Positions 44,566-55,700 of a stretch of DNA of 64,000 bases are shown piece by piece. This DNA is from Blastomonas sp. (lineage in GTDB: Bacteria; Pseudomonadota; Alphaproteobacteria; Sphingomonadales; Sphingomonadaceae). The notes beneath the pieces were generated by a model. It searched no databases, had not been told where the DNA came from, and worked only from the letters and a program-made list of their open reading frames with translations. How positions within the stretch are numbered: position 1 is the stretch's first letter; every line of letters begins with the position of its first letter. Made by a program: the position numbers and the translations under genes. Where the stretch lies: the NCBI RefSeq assembly GCF_030373265.1, contig NZ_JAUCZC010000015.1:1-64000 (forward strand). Reading direction: 5' to 3'.

Positions 44566-47500
44566 TGGCTTATAACCGCACCACCAAGACGATCACTGGC
44601 AAGCTGATGTCTGCTGCGCCTGCGACCGGCGCGACGCGCCGCTTGATGCTCGCCAAGGCGACTTCGGGCATGGCGCTGGCTACCGGGCTTGCCATCGGCG
44701 GGTGTGGGACAGCGCACGCGCAGGCGTATGAAGGCGACCCCACGGTCGTTTCCGGTGGCGTGGTCATCAACCGAACGACCGGCAACGACGACATCCAGGT
44801 CGATACCGATCAGGCCGTGATAAACTGGACGACCAACGACATGGGTATCGGTGGCGGGGTGATCAACTTCCTGCCCAATGGCCGCACCGTTGTCTATCGC
44901 AACAACCCCAGCTTTCAGAACCAATTCACCGTCCTCAATCGTATCATCCCCAACGACCCCGGTCGCGCGATCGCGCTCAACGGCACGATCATCAGCCAGT
45001 TGCAGACCGGCGCCGGGCTGGTTTCGGGCGGCAATGTCTGGTTCTACAGCCCCGGCGGCGTGGTCGTTGGCTCGACCGGTGTGATCGATGTCGGCGGGTT
45101 GCTGTTGTCCAGCCTCGATCCGGTGGTCGATGGCAACGGCGCGTTCATCAACGGCGCAGGATCGTTCACTCTCGGACCTGCGGGCTCTTCCACCAGCTAT
45201 ATCCAGATCGATCCGGGCGCGCTGATCCAGGCGACGCCTGAAAACAGCTATGTCGCGATGGTTGCGCCCATCATCCGCCAGAACGGTGTGGTCGATGTCA
45301 ACGGATCGGCGCTGATGGTCGGCGCGGAGGCTGCCACCATCTCGTTCGGCTTTGGCGGGCTGTTCAACATCGAAGTCACCACCGGAACCGACGGCGATGC
45401 CGGTGCCGGAAACACCGCAATCAGCCATAACGGCGTCACCAGCGGACCAGCCAGTGGCGGCAGCATCGACAATCACCGCATCTATATGGTCGCAGTGCCC
45501 AAGAACAACGCGATCACGATGGCGATCGGCGCCGGCAGCCAGCTTGGCTTCGACATCGCCGGCGCGGTCGATGTGATCGGCAACTCGATCATCCTGTCGG
45601 CCGGATACAATGTCTTCGGCGATTTCATCGACACCAGCTCGCAGGTCAATCCGGCCCAGGCCGCCGACATCGTCGTGTCTCCGGCCGATATCACTTCGTC
45701 GTTCGTTGCCGCAGCCTCGCGCGATTTCATTGGTCAGTCGTTTGGCGGCGACCTCAATTTCTTTAGCGACGTGCAGGCTTTTGGAGCCAACTCGGCCCTG
45801 TTCAACGCGGATGGCAGCACCGCCTCGATCAATGTCGGCGGCAACCTGCGGCTGTCGGCCAATGCCGAACAGGCGCCCGAAGGCGCCGACGCAGTGGCCG
45901 GTGCGGTGCGCCTGCGTGCGGCCAATGGCGGTGTCATCAGCCTGTCGAACAACGCCGAACTGACCGCCGTTGCCTTTGGCGGGTCCAACGACAGCAGCGG
46001 CACGGCGGGAAGCGGCACCGGCGGCATCATCGAAATCGCGGCGCTCGATGGCGGCCTGATCGCGATTGCGGGCGGCCTGCGGGCCGATGCCTCAGGCTTT
46101 GCCGGAAGCACCGAAACCAACGGGATTGGCAGCAACTTCGGGCGCGGCGGCACTATCGGCGTCTTTACGCTGGGCAGCGGCGGCACGTTGCTGATCGATG
46201 GCACGACCGAGCTTGTGACCAGCGGCTTTGGCGGCCCGGACGGCGGCTCTGCAACCGGCACCGGCGGCGCAGGCTTTGGCGGACGGATCGACGTCTTCGC
46301 GCAAGGCTCGGGCCATCTCATGCGTTTTGGCGATGCGTTTCTGGCGGATGCCACCGGCTTTGGCGGCAGCGGAGCGAATGCAGGAAATGGTGGCTCCGGT
46401 GCCGGCGGTCAGATTTTCGTCAGCACCGAGGGCGCGAGCACGCTCGATTTCCTCAGTGACCTGTCGCTGCTTGCCTTCGGCTTTGGCGGCACATCCGGGG
46501 AACTGGCCGGAGCGTCAGGCGGGGCGGCCACTGGCGGCACCGCCAGCCTCAGCATGGGCGGCTCCGGCGGCCTGATCAGCGTCGCTGGCGATGCCTCGAT
46601 CAGCGCCGGCGCGAATGGCGGCACCGGCGAAAATCCCGGAACGCTTGGCGGCAACGCCACCGGCGGCAGTGCGATCATCTTCCAGAACGCCGCTGGCGGC
46701 AATCTGACGATCGGCGGAACCACACAGGTCGATGCCTTTGGCTTTGGCGGATTGGGAACCTTTGCGGGCAACGGCATCGGCGGCAGCGCCCAGATCGCCG
46801 CGCAGAACACGGGCCAGATCGATCTGCTCAGCGGCGCCCAGATCAGGGCCGATGGGTTTGGTGGCTCGGCCACCACCAGCGGTTCGGGCAGTTCGGGAAG
46901 CGGCTTTGGCGGCGATGCGCGCATGGTCGCCACGCTGGGTGGAGCGATCACGGTCGTCGGCGATATCGGTGTGTCGGCCAGCGGCAGCGTCTTCAGCACC
47001 GCGCTGACAGGGATTGACGGCGGCAACGGCAACGGCGGCACGGCATCGATTTCGCAAGGAACGGCTGGTGTCATAGCGATCACCGGCAACGCCGACGTGA
47101 TTGCCACCGGTCAGGGTGACGTCAACCAGGGTGGCGGCGATGGCATTGCGGGCACCGGAACCGGTGGCGATGCGCGCATCGCGGTCAACGATCTCACCAT
47201 CACCATCGGCGGCACGGCCACGGTCGATGCGAGCGGATTTGGCGGCGGCAATCTGGGCGGCATCCGCGGCGGCAACGGCATCGGCGGGCTCGCCAATCTG
47301 GGCGCCGGCGTGGGAACGCTGTCGATCGGCGGCGACGGAATAGCCCGGGCATCCGGTATCGGCGGCGATTCACTGACCGCAGGTTCGGGCGGCGACGGCA
47401 CCGGCGGCACCGCGATCGTGGGCACGATTTCGTCCACCGCGATCATCGGCATCAGCGGATTGCTGGACATCACCGCCAATGGCGAAGGCGGCAGCGGCGA

Positions 47501-50500
47501 TGGCGGCATATATTCGGGCGGGAACGGGACCGGCGGCACCGCGCAGGTGTTCGCGCAGACCGGGACGGTCAACATCACCGGCACCAGTTTCCTCAGCGCG
47601 TCGGCATTCGGCGGCGACGGCATCAACGATGCCGCAGGCGGCTCCGCGCTGGGCGGCATCGCCAACATCATCACGCTGGGCGTCGACGGCCAGATCAATC
47701 TGGGCGACAGCGCGTTCCTCTCGGCCTTTGCCGGCGCGGGCAGCAGCTTTGGCGGGATCGGCAATACCGGCACCGCGACCGCGGGCAGCGCCTTTGTCGA
47801 AGCGCGCGATGTCGGCAGCGCGATCACCATAGCTGGCAGCCTGTTTGCCGACGCGACGGCCTTTGGTGGATCGACCAATGGCGGGATCATCGGGCTGGCG
47901 ACCGGCGGTGTTGCAGTTTCCTCGGCGCAATCGGGCACCCTGCAGATCGACGGCGACACCTCGCTCGATGCCTCGGCGACAGGCGGCAGTTCGCTTGTCA
48001 CCGGAAACGGCGGCGCGGCGACGGCCGGGCGCACCGGGATGGTCGTCTTCGGAACCGGCGGCGGATCGGTCACGACGGCAGGCACGCTGACCCAATTGGC
48101 GAACGGCTTTGGTGGAATCGCCAACACGGGCACCGGCGGCGTCGGCACCGGCGGCCTCAATGAACTGGGCACGCTGGGCGGCATCGCGGGCACCTTGACG
48201 GTCGGCGGCGCGGCGCTGATGCAGGCAGACGGCCAGGGCGGCAACGTGCTGGGCACGGGTGTCGGCGGAAATGGAATAGGCGGCATATCGCGTGCCGGGG
48301 TGACCGGCGCGACCCTGACAGGCGCCAGCATCACCATCAGTGCCAAGGGGCTCGGCGGCAATGGCGGCGCCGGGAGCGCGGGTGGCAACGGCACCGGCGG
48401 CGAGGCCACGCTGGTTGCTGCCAGCGGCCCGGCAACCGGCGTTATCAGCTTTGCCGATGTGACGCTGTCTGCCGAAGGCGCAGGCGGAGATGGCGGCGAC
48501 GGCCTGAGCGGCACCACGGGTGGCGCAGGCGGAGCCGGCGGCAATGGCACGGGCGGCTTCACCCAGCTGTTCGGATCGGCGGGCAATGGCCAACTTCAGG
48601 TCGGCAACGCGCTGCTGACGTCCAATGGTGTCGGCGGCTTCGGGGGTGCAGGCGGCATCGGCCTGTCCGGCGCAGGCGGTATCGGCGGTGTCGGCGGTAC
48701 CGGCACGGGCGGCTTCAACCAGATCGGGACGTTCAGCGGCACGGCGAGCCCTTTGAACATCGGCTTTGCCGAAATTGGCGATGCCTTGGTCCAGGCGTTC
48801 GGCTTTGGCGGCATCGGTGGCGCGGGCGGCACCGGATCGCTGGGCAATGGCAACGGCGGCAATGGCGGCGCCGGCCTGGGCGGCCAATCCACCTTGCTGG
48901 TGCGCGGATCGCGAGTGACCATCGGGGACGTCTCGCTGTTCTCCTCCGGCATCGGGGGTGATGGCGGACTGGGCGCGATCGCGGGCAATGGCGGCGATGG
49001 CACCGGCGGCGGCGTGGCCGTGCTGGTCACCGAACGCTTCGAGACACCCAGCAATCGCGGCATTCTGGAAGCCGGCGACATCCTGGGTATCGCGCAGGGC
49101 ATTGCCGGCAGCGGCGCGGTTGCGGGACAGAGTTTCTATGAGACAGGCTCGCAGGTCGTCGTCCGGCTGAGCGATGCCAATGTGCAGAGCCTGGTAATCA
49201 ACACCTCCGGAAATGCGCCAGCGCCCAACCCGCGTGAGGACTTCATCGCGATCAACGACGGCACGCTCAACGTCGCGGGCACCTTCACCTTCGCGACACC
49301 CAATGCGCTGTCGGTGCTGGTCGAAAACGGATCACTGGCGGCGGACACCATCGGGCTTTCGGCGGGCACGTTCGTACCCGATACCGTGACCACCCCGGTC
49401 AATCCCGGAACGATCACCGCCAATGCGATCGATATCCTCTCGGGTAACGACATCATCGTCAGCGCCAACCTCCAGCTCTTCGGCGATTTCAGCGCTTCGG
49501 CGGGCGGGCTGGTCAATCTGGGCGATATCGATGCCGGCGGCATCATCTCGATTTCGGGCGGCGGCCTGAATCTGGGTAACCTCAACGCGGGCAACCACAT
49601 CAGCCTGTTCGGCGGCGGTGTCAGCACGGGGGCAATCAGCGCGGGCAATTTCGTCGAGATTTTCGCCTCGGGCGGCATCTTCACCTCGGACATCGTGGCT
49701 GGCGGCTATATCCTGGCGCTCACCGATACCGGCGATATCAGCCTGGGCAATCTCGATTCGGGCGAGTTCATCGCGCTTGAAACGGGAGGCGGCAATATCG
49801 CGGTCGGCAATGTGACCTCGCTGGAAGAAACCGAATTCGATGCCATCGGCTCGGTCAGCTTCGGCGATGTCACCACCGGCCTCAATTTCGAGGTGCTCGC
49901 GGACGGCGACATCAGCGGCGGCAACATCGTGGCGCAATCGGCGCTGTCCGAGGCCAATTACGGCGTCGGGCTGGCAGCCACCGGCAACATCCAGGTGGGA
50001 TCGATCCAGTCCACCCGCACCATCGGCGCCCTGAGCACCGGCACTTTCACCAGCGGCGGGCTCTCCACCGGCGAAAGCGTGATCCTGCTGGTCGACGGCG
50101 ATATCGCGATCAATGGCGGCATCACCACCGGCACGGCTGCCAACCGCTTCTTCTATATCGGCAATTCCTCGATGTCTGCGCTGCTGGATGACGGTGGCGG
50201 CGATGACAACACCTCGTTCATCGGCGGCGATCCCAGCCCCGTCTTCGCAGCCGCACCGGTGCGCACGCTGGGCAGCCTGACGGTCACCGGCCCCATCCAG
50301 ACGGGCAATTTCGTGGTCGGCCTGGGCACCGGCTTTGCCGTCAACGGTCCGATCACCGCGACCAACGGCCGCATCGCCATCACCGCCAACAGCATCTCGG
50401 TCCAGGACCTGACCTCGACGCTGAACACCACGCTCAATGCCACCAGTGGCAATATCGCGGTGGGTTCGGTGACCGCAGGCGGAGCGGTGGGTCTGCTGGC

Positions 50501-52781
50501 TGCAGCAGGCCAGATCACCGCCGGAACGCTGACCGGCACATCGGTCTGGGTCGACGGACTGGGCGCGGTCAGCATCGGCGGGGTGACCACCACGGGCGCG
50601 GCGCAATTGCGCTCGATCGAAGGCACATTCACCTCGATCGGCGCGATCACCGGCGGCACGGTGAACATCGGCGGCGCATCGCTGGCGCTCGCCAATGTCA
50701 CCAGCACCGCAGGCGCCATCGCCATGGCGGCGAACGCGGGCAACCTCAGCTTCGGCACGCTTACCTCTTCGGCGAACACGCAGTTCTCGGCGACCGGGTC
50801 GGTCACCGGCGGCGATATCACCGCCGGAAGCTGGATCGGCGCCATCGCCGGCAGCAACCTGACGCTGGGCAATCTGCGCACCACCGGACCGGGCGGAGCC
50901 CCGACGACCGGGTTCAGCGTCGGGCTGGGCGCCAATGGCGCGATTGCCACCGGAACGATCGACAGCTTTGGCTCGGTTGGTATCGGCTCGGACGATGGCC
51001 AGGGCAATGTCGGCAATGCCACCAGCATTGCCACCGGCGCGATCAACGCCGGCGGCAGCGCGTTCCTGCGCAGCACCGAAGCCCTCACCACCGGAGCCAT
51101 CACCTCGGCCAACGAAATCCGCGTGCGCGGTGGTACGGTGACCACAGGCGCGCTCAACGCCACTAATGCGATCCTGGCCGCCGCCATGACCGGAAGCCTC
51201 GCCACCGGCAACGTCACCTCCGGCACCTCGGCGGTGCTGCTGGCCTCGCAATCGGTGACCACCGGCGCGATTGCCACCGGCGCATCGGGCACGGCCTATA
51301 TCGGCAACAGCTCGGCCATCCCGGCAGCGGGTCTGATCTCGACCATCGACCTTGCCGCGCTGCTGGCGACAACGCCATCGGAGGTCGGCGGCAGCATCAC
51401 GATCGGCGGTCCGGTCACCACCGGGACCTTGACGGCTGCGTCCAACGACGGCTTCTCGGCCAATGCAGCGATCACGGCAGGCACCCGCATCTCGATCGAG
51501 ACCGGTGGCACCGCGACGTTCGGAGGTCTCGCCACCGCGCCCACCATTCTGGTGAGTTCGGGCGATATCGCGCTGTCGCAAAACGGTGCGCTGGGTGATG
51601 CCAACACCGGAACGCTGACGCTGACCAACAGCGGCGACGGCAGAATGCTGATTGGCGGCAGCGCCAGCGGCGAAGGCTATATTCTGGATGCCAGCGAAAT
51701 GTCGCGACTGCGCGCCGGGGCCATCATCGTGCGTTCGCCCTTCTCAGGATCGAGCGGCATCGGTATCGAGATCCGCGACTTCACGCTCAACGGATCGGGC
51801 GCATCGAGCGGCGCCAACCTCAATGGCGCCGAAGGCTCGCTAGCGTTCGAGACGAGCAGCACGATCCGGGTCAACGGCAACGCGATCTTCAATTCCATGG
51901 CCTCGGCCAACCGCGTTGCGCTCGGGGCCGGACGGGTGGAGATCAACGCCGACACCGGCGGGATTTTCCTCAATGGCAGCTCGCCGGGCGGGGTGCTTTC
52001 GATCCGCGCCAACGCCATCCACATCGCCAGCGCCTCGCTGCTCGAGCAGCTGGCTCAGAACCCGACCTTTACGGGACGGGACGCCGCGCTTGCTCAGCCG
52101 ATCACGCCATCGCGGCCCGATGGCGTGATCCAGGCATCGCGGCTGGTGTTCAACGTCGGCGACACCCTGCTGATTCAGAACACCGGAACCGCCCTGCTCA
52201 ACGCCGGCTTCTTCGGCCGTGTCGGAAGCGTCGAGATCAATCCGATCGAATCGCAGTCGTCGCAGCCCCGCATCATCGACATGGTGATCTACGGCCAGTT
52301 GCTCGACAGCGGCGATGTCGTGCGCAATGGCTCGTCGGTGCGCGATCTGCTGTTCCCGCCCTCGTCCGGACAGGGCGGAGCGAGCGCCATCACCGGCTTT
52401 ACCGCCAACTCCAGCGTCAATGGCTGCGCCCTGAATGCGGCCAGCTGCGGCAGCAGCAGCGGCGGCGGCGACAGCGATGGCGGTGCGATATCGCAAGAAG
52501 GCCCGACGATCGTATCGCATGCCGGCCCGACCCCGCCGCAGCCCTCTGAAGAACGCCAGGCCGAACGCGAGCAGGAAGAGGCCGAGGCGGCAGCCGAAGC
52601 CGCCGCGCGCGGCGAAGCGGCTCCACGCCGTCCGATCATGCCGCCGGTGACCATCGTCAACACGCGCAATCTCGGCGTCGAACCGATCATCGCCGAGCCG
52701 GTGACCAGCGGTGGCAACCCCAATCTGCAACTCGACCAGCCCCTGCCCACGCCAATGCCCGAAACCGGAGGCCAGCCATGA
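44565..52781 (+). CDS. Two-partner secretion exoprotein, TpsA (filamentous hemagglutinin N-terminal domain, Gly-rich repeats)
   Basis: This is a 2738-residue secreted protein. An N-terminal basic stretch and signal segment (ending TAHAQA near residue 52) are followed by the TPS/FHA domain (about 55-330: VVINRTTGND, VLNRIIPNDPGRA, GTIISQLQTGAGLVSGGNVWFYSPGGVVVGS, and the NHRIYMVAVP strand). Residues about 425-1510 are Gly-rich repeats (GFGG, GTGG, GNGTGG). Residues about 1540-2330 are a second beta-helix-like repeat class with GNI/GDI, GAIT and GTLT strands. The C-terminus has Asn/Ser-Gly tracts, an acidic Glu/Ala block (about 2665-2690) and a Pro-rich end. A Cys in IGGC could be a lipobox, but the AxA site is more likely. 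It overlaps the CHAT gene by 4 bp. Confidence 0.9.
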   Translation: MAYNRTTKTITGKLMSAAPATGATRRLMLAKATSGMALATGLAIGGCGTAHAQAYEGDPTVVSGGVVINRTTGNDDIQVDTDQAVINWTTNDMGIGGGVINFLPNGRTVVYRNNPSFQNQFTVLNRIIPNDPGRAIALNGTIISQLQTGAGLVSGGNVWFYSPGGVVVGSTGVIDVGGLLLSSLDPVVDGNGAFINGAGSFTLGPAGSSTSYIQIDPGALIQATPENSYVAMVAPIIRQNGVVDVNGSALMVGAEAATISFGFGGLFNIEVTTGTDGDAGAGNTAISHNGVTSGPASGGSIDNHRIYMVAVPKNNAITMAIGAGSQLGFDIAGAVDVIGNSIILSAGYNVFGDFIDTSSQVNPAQAADIVVSPADITSSFVAAASRDFIGQSFGGDLNFFSDVQAFGANSALFNADGSTASINVGGNLRLSANAEQAPEGADAVAGAVRLRAANGGVISLSNNAELTAVAFGGSNDSSGTAGSGTGGIIEIAALDGGLIAIAGGLRADASGFAGSTETNGIGSNFGRGGTIGVFTLGSGGTLLIDGTTELVTSGFGGPDGGSATGTGGAGFGGRIDVFAQGSGHLMRFGDAFLADATGFGGSGANAGNGGSGAGGQIFVSTEGASTLDFLSDLSLLAFGFGGTSGELAGASGGAATGGTASLSMGGSGGLISVAGDASISAGANGGTGENPGTLGGNATGGSAIIFQNAAGGNLTIGGTTQVDAFGFGGLGTFAGNGIGGSAQIAAQNTGQIDLLSGAQIRADGFGGSATTSGSGSSGSGFGGDARMVATLGGAITVVGDIGVSASGSVFSTALTGIDGGNGNGGTASISQGTAGVIAITGNADVIATGQGDVNQGGGDGIAGTGTGGDARIAVNDLTITIGGTATVDASGFGGGNLGGIRGGNGIGGLANLGAGVGTLSIGGDGIARASGIGGDSLTAGSGGDGTGGTAIVGTISSTAIIGISGLLDITANGEGGSGDGGIYSGGNGTGGTAQVFAQTGTVNITGTSFLSASAFGGDGINDAAGGSALGGIANIITLGVDGQINLGDSAFLSAFAGAGSSFGGIGNTGTATAGSAFVEARDVGSAITIAGSLFADATAFGGSTNGGIIGLATGGVAVSSAQSGTLQIDGDTSLDASATGGSSLVTGNGGAATAGRTGMVVFGTGGGSVTTAGTLTQLANGFGGIANTGTGGVGTGGLNELGTLGGIAGTLTVGGAALMQADGQGGNVLGTGVGGNGIGGISRAGVTGATLTGASITISAKGLGGNGGAGSAGGNGTGGEATLVAASGPATGVISFADVTLSAEGAGGDGGDGLSGTTGGAGGAGGNGTGGFTQLFGSAGNGQLQVGNALLTSNGVGGFGGAGGIGLSGAGGIGGVGGTGTGGFNQIGTFSGTASPLNIGFAEIGDALVQAFGFGGIGGAGGTGSLGNGNGGNGGAGLGGQSTLLVRGSRVTIGDVSLFSSGIGGDGGLGAIAGNGGDGTGGGVAVLVTERFETPSNRGILEAGDILGIAQGIAGSGAVAGQSFYETGSQVVVRLSDANVQSLVINTSGNAPAPNPREDFIAINDGTLNVAGTFTFATPNALSVLVENGSLAADTIGLSAGTFVPDTVTTPVNPGTITANAIDILSGNDIIVSANLQLFGDFSASAGGLVNLGDIDAGGIISISGGGLNLGNLNAGNHISLFGGGVSTGAISAGNFVEIFASGGIFTSDIVAGGYILALTDTGDISLGNLDSGEFIALETGGGNIAVGNVTSLEETEFDAIGSVSFGDVTTGLNFEVLADGDISGGNIVAQSALSEANYGVGLAATGNIQVGSIQSTRTIGALSTGTFTSGGLSTGESVILLVDGDIAINGGITTGTAANRFFYIGNSSMSALLDDGGGDDNTSFIGGDPSPVFAAAPVRTLGSLTVTGPIQTGNFVVGLGTGFAVNGPITATNGRIAITANSISVQDLTSTLNTTLNATSGNIAVGSVTAGGAVGLLAAAGQITAGTLTGTSVWVDGLGAVSIGGVTTTGAAQLRSIEGTFTSIGAITGGTVNIGGASLALANVTSTAGAIAMAANAGNLSFGTLTSSANTQFSATGSVTGGDITAGSWIGAIAGSNLTLGNLRTTGPGGAPTTGFSVGLGANGAIATGTIDSFGSVGIGSDDGQGNVGNATSIATGAINAGGSAFLRSTEALTTGAITSANEIRVRGGTVTTGALNATNAILAAAMTGSLATGNVTSGTSAVLLASQSVTTGAIATGASGTAYIGNSSAIPAAGLISTIDLAALLATTPSEVGGSITIGGPVTTGTLTAASNDGFSANAAITAGTRISIETGGTATFGGLATAPTILVSSGDIALSQNGALGDANTGTLTLTNSGDGRMLIGGSASGEGYILDASEMSRLRAGAIIVRSPFSGSSGIGIEIRDFTLNGSGASSGANLNGAEGSLAFETSSTIRVNGNAIFNSMASANRVALGAGRVEINADTGGIFLNGSSPGGVLSIRANAIHIASASLLEQLAQNPTFTGRDAALAQPITPSRPDGVIQASRLVFNVGDTLLIQNTGTALLNAGFFGRVGSVEINPIESQSSQPRIIDMVIYGQLLDSGDVVRNGSSVRDLLFPPSSGQGGASAITGFTANSSVNGCALNAASCGSSSGGGDSDGGAISQEGPTIVSHAGPTPPQPSEERQAEREQEEAEAAAEAAARGEAAPRRPIMPPVTIVNTRNLGVEPIIAEPVTSGGNPNLQLDQPLPTPMPETGGQP
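45880..49100 (+). repeat. Glycine-rich repeat region inside tpsA
   Basis: The coding sequence is dominated by GGC/GGT/GGA codons arranged in degenerate units of about 35-60 codons. The units contain cores such as GFGG, GTGGxA and GNGGxG, followed by a hydrophobic strand (IxISGxxxI) and a Ser/Asp-rich strand. Units are similar but not identical, so the array is old. The spacing and frame are protein-level, not those of a CRISPR array. Confidence 0.8.
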
Positions 52782-55700
52782 TCCGCACCCCGTCCAGACA
52801 CCGTGCGCTGCGGCGCGCCCTCGGTCGCAGCGGCAGCGCGGTGATGGCTCTGAGCCTGGGCCTGGCAGGCGTGCTGCCCGGTGCGGCGTCCGCCCAGACC
52901 GAAGGCGCGATCGCGCTGCGCGACAGCTTCCGCATCGGATCGGCTGGCGTGCTGTGCACCGCACAATACCGTCCGACCGATGCGGCGCTCACCAGCATGT
53001 TCGACCGCGGCTATCGCGTGGTGTGCCGCGATGCGGCCAGCCCCGTCGGGTCGCTATATGCGCTGCGCGGCGGTGACGGCGACCGGTTGGCGAGCTATCT
53101 GCAGGCCGCCGCAAGCCGTCTCACCTGCGGCGAGCGGCAGGTCACCGAGGTCGAGAATGTCGGCGGCGCCACCGTCATCGAATGCCGCGACCCCAAGGCG
53201 TCGGTCGATTACCGGCTGTATACCGCGGTGCGCGGCGACACGGTGTATATCGCAGAAGGGCTTGCGGGCTATGATTCCGCCCTGCGGCTGGCGCTGGCGA
53301 CGGTGGTCACCGACCGCCCGGTGACCGGCGCTGTCGATGTCGCCACGACCCAGGTCAGCGACCCTGCGGCCTTTGCCCGCATCCAGGCCGGCACGCTCGA
53401 TGAAGAATCCGCACGAGCCGAGGCCTACACCCGCAACAATTACGGGGCCTATGCCGAGTCGTCAGAGTTTTTCGAGACGCTGGCCGCGCGCGACATGGGC
53501 AGCGGCGAACGGACCGCCGAGTTTCTCGCCAACCAGGCGCTGCAGCAGTCGAACATGGGCGATTTTGCCACCGCAGGCGCGCTGTTTGCGCGCGCCGACC
53601 GGGTGGTCGCCTCGAGCGATGGCGTGACCCAGCGGATGATCCGCAACTTCCGCGCGATCGACGCGATCAACCAGCGTGACCCGGCGGCCGCGATCGCGTT
53701 TCTCGATCGCCCGGTGGCGGTCGACACCGAGCTGGTCGGCGAATCTTCGCTGTCGCAGGGCGAGATCACCAAGATGCTCGCCGACCGCATCAACCGCGAG
53801 AATGCCGGGCTCAAGCGGCTGGGCGGCGTCGACAGCAGCCTGACCGGAACCGAACGGGCGCAGATCCTCGACGGACAGGCGCTGCTGCTGCGCGGCACGG
53901 CGTTGCGGTTGTCCGGTCAAAGCGCCGATGCGCTCGACGCATTGCAGCGGGGCATCGACATGATCGTCGCGGTGCGGGGCGGCAGGATCAGCTCGACAGG
54001 ATGGCTGCGCGCCGAAGTCGCCACCCAGCGCGCGCTGATCCAGGAATCGCAAGGCGATCTTGCCAGCGCCCGCGCCGGGCTGACCGACGCCTTGAACATC
54101 TATCGGCTGGATTATCCGCAATCGCCAGGCCTGCTGGGCGCCAAGGCGCGGCTGGCTGCGTTCCTGGCGCGGCGCGGCGAGGCCGATGCCTCGATCGCGC
54201 TGTACGACGAGATCGTCGCCGAGGGCGAGGCGGTGCCCAGCGCGCGCGGATCGATGAAGGAAATGCTCGGCCCCTATTTCGCGCAGCTTGCGGTCCGTGC
54301 CGATTCGGACCCATCGGTGGCATCGCGCATGTTCACCGCCAGCCAGCTGCTGCAGCGCCCCGGGGTTGCCCAGACCCAGGCGGTGCTGGCGCGCGAATTG
54401 TCCGAAGGCAATGACGAGGCTTCTGCGCTGTTCCGCCTGGCTGTGACCCGCACCCGTGAAATCTCGCGCACCAGCGCCGAGATCCAGCGGCTCGAAGCCC
54501 TGCCCGCCCCGACCGCGGACGACGCAGCGACACTCGCGCTCGCGCGCGAATCGCTGACCAATCAGCAGAACGAACAGACCGCGCTGCAATCCCGGCTGGG
54601 CCAGTATTCGCAGTATCGCGTGCTCTCGCCGACATCGGTGACCCTCGCCGAACTGCAGAAGCTGCTGCGACCGGGCGAAGGCTATTACAAGGTCAGCTTT
54701 GTCGGCCAGCAGGCCTATGGCCAACTGATCACGCCCGATCGCGTGCGCACCATCAACATCGCGCTGACCCGCGCCGAGCTCGACAAGACGGTGGCCAAAT
54801 TGCGCGATTCGATCGTGGTGATCGAGAACGGACAGCCGACCAATTATCCCTTCGACGTGGTCGAGGCCAAGGCGCTGTACGAAGCGCTGTTCCCCGGGCT
54901 GGGCCAGGACCTCGCCGGGATCGAGCATCTGGTCTACGAGCCCGACGGCGCGCTGTTGCAGCTGCCGCCGGGTCTGCTGGTCGAGGATCAGAAGGGCGTC
55001 GATGCCTATCTGGAACGCACCGCCGCGATCGATGCCGATCCGTTCGATTTCACCGGCATCGCCTGGTTCGGGCGCGACCGGCGCTTCTCGATTGCGGTGT
55101 CGCCGCGCTCGTTCGCCGATGTCCGCACCATCGCGCCGGCGCGGGGCAAGCAGGCCTATCTCGGGCTTGGCCAGAATGCCGAGCCGCCCGAACGCATCCG
55201 CATGGCCTCGGCCAGTCGCGAAGCGGATTGCGAATGGCCGATCAACACCTGGCTCGACCCGATTTCGCCTGCCGAGCTCAAGCTCGCACAGGGCGTGCTG
55301 GGTGCAGGCAAGGCCGAAGTGCTGACCCAGAGCGCCTTCAGCGACACCGCGCTGCTGGGCCGTAACGATCTGGACGATTTCCGCATCCTGCATTTCGCCA
55401 CCCACGGGCTGGTCACCGCGCCGCGCCCCGAATGCCCCGCCCGCCCGGCGCTGGTCACCTCGTTCGGCGACAGCACGTCGGACGGGCTCTTGAGCTTCAA
55501 GGAGATTTTCGACCTCAAGCTCGATGCCGATCTGGTGATCCTGTCGGCGTGCGATACCGCAGGCCTGGCCACGGTATCGGCCTCGCGCGAAGCGGGGATC
55601 GAAACCGGTGGCAACTTCGCACTCGATGGCCTGGTGCGCGCCTTCGTCGGCGCCGGTGCGCGATCGGTGCTGGCCAGCCACTGGCCGGTGCCCGACGACT

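Noticed and set aside
45880-49100. Regular repeats resembling a CRISPR or satellite array
   Set aside because: The repeats are degenerate, of variable length, and kept in frame as Gly-rich protein units; there are no unique spacers or cas genes.
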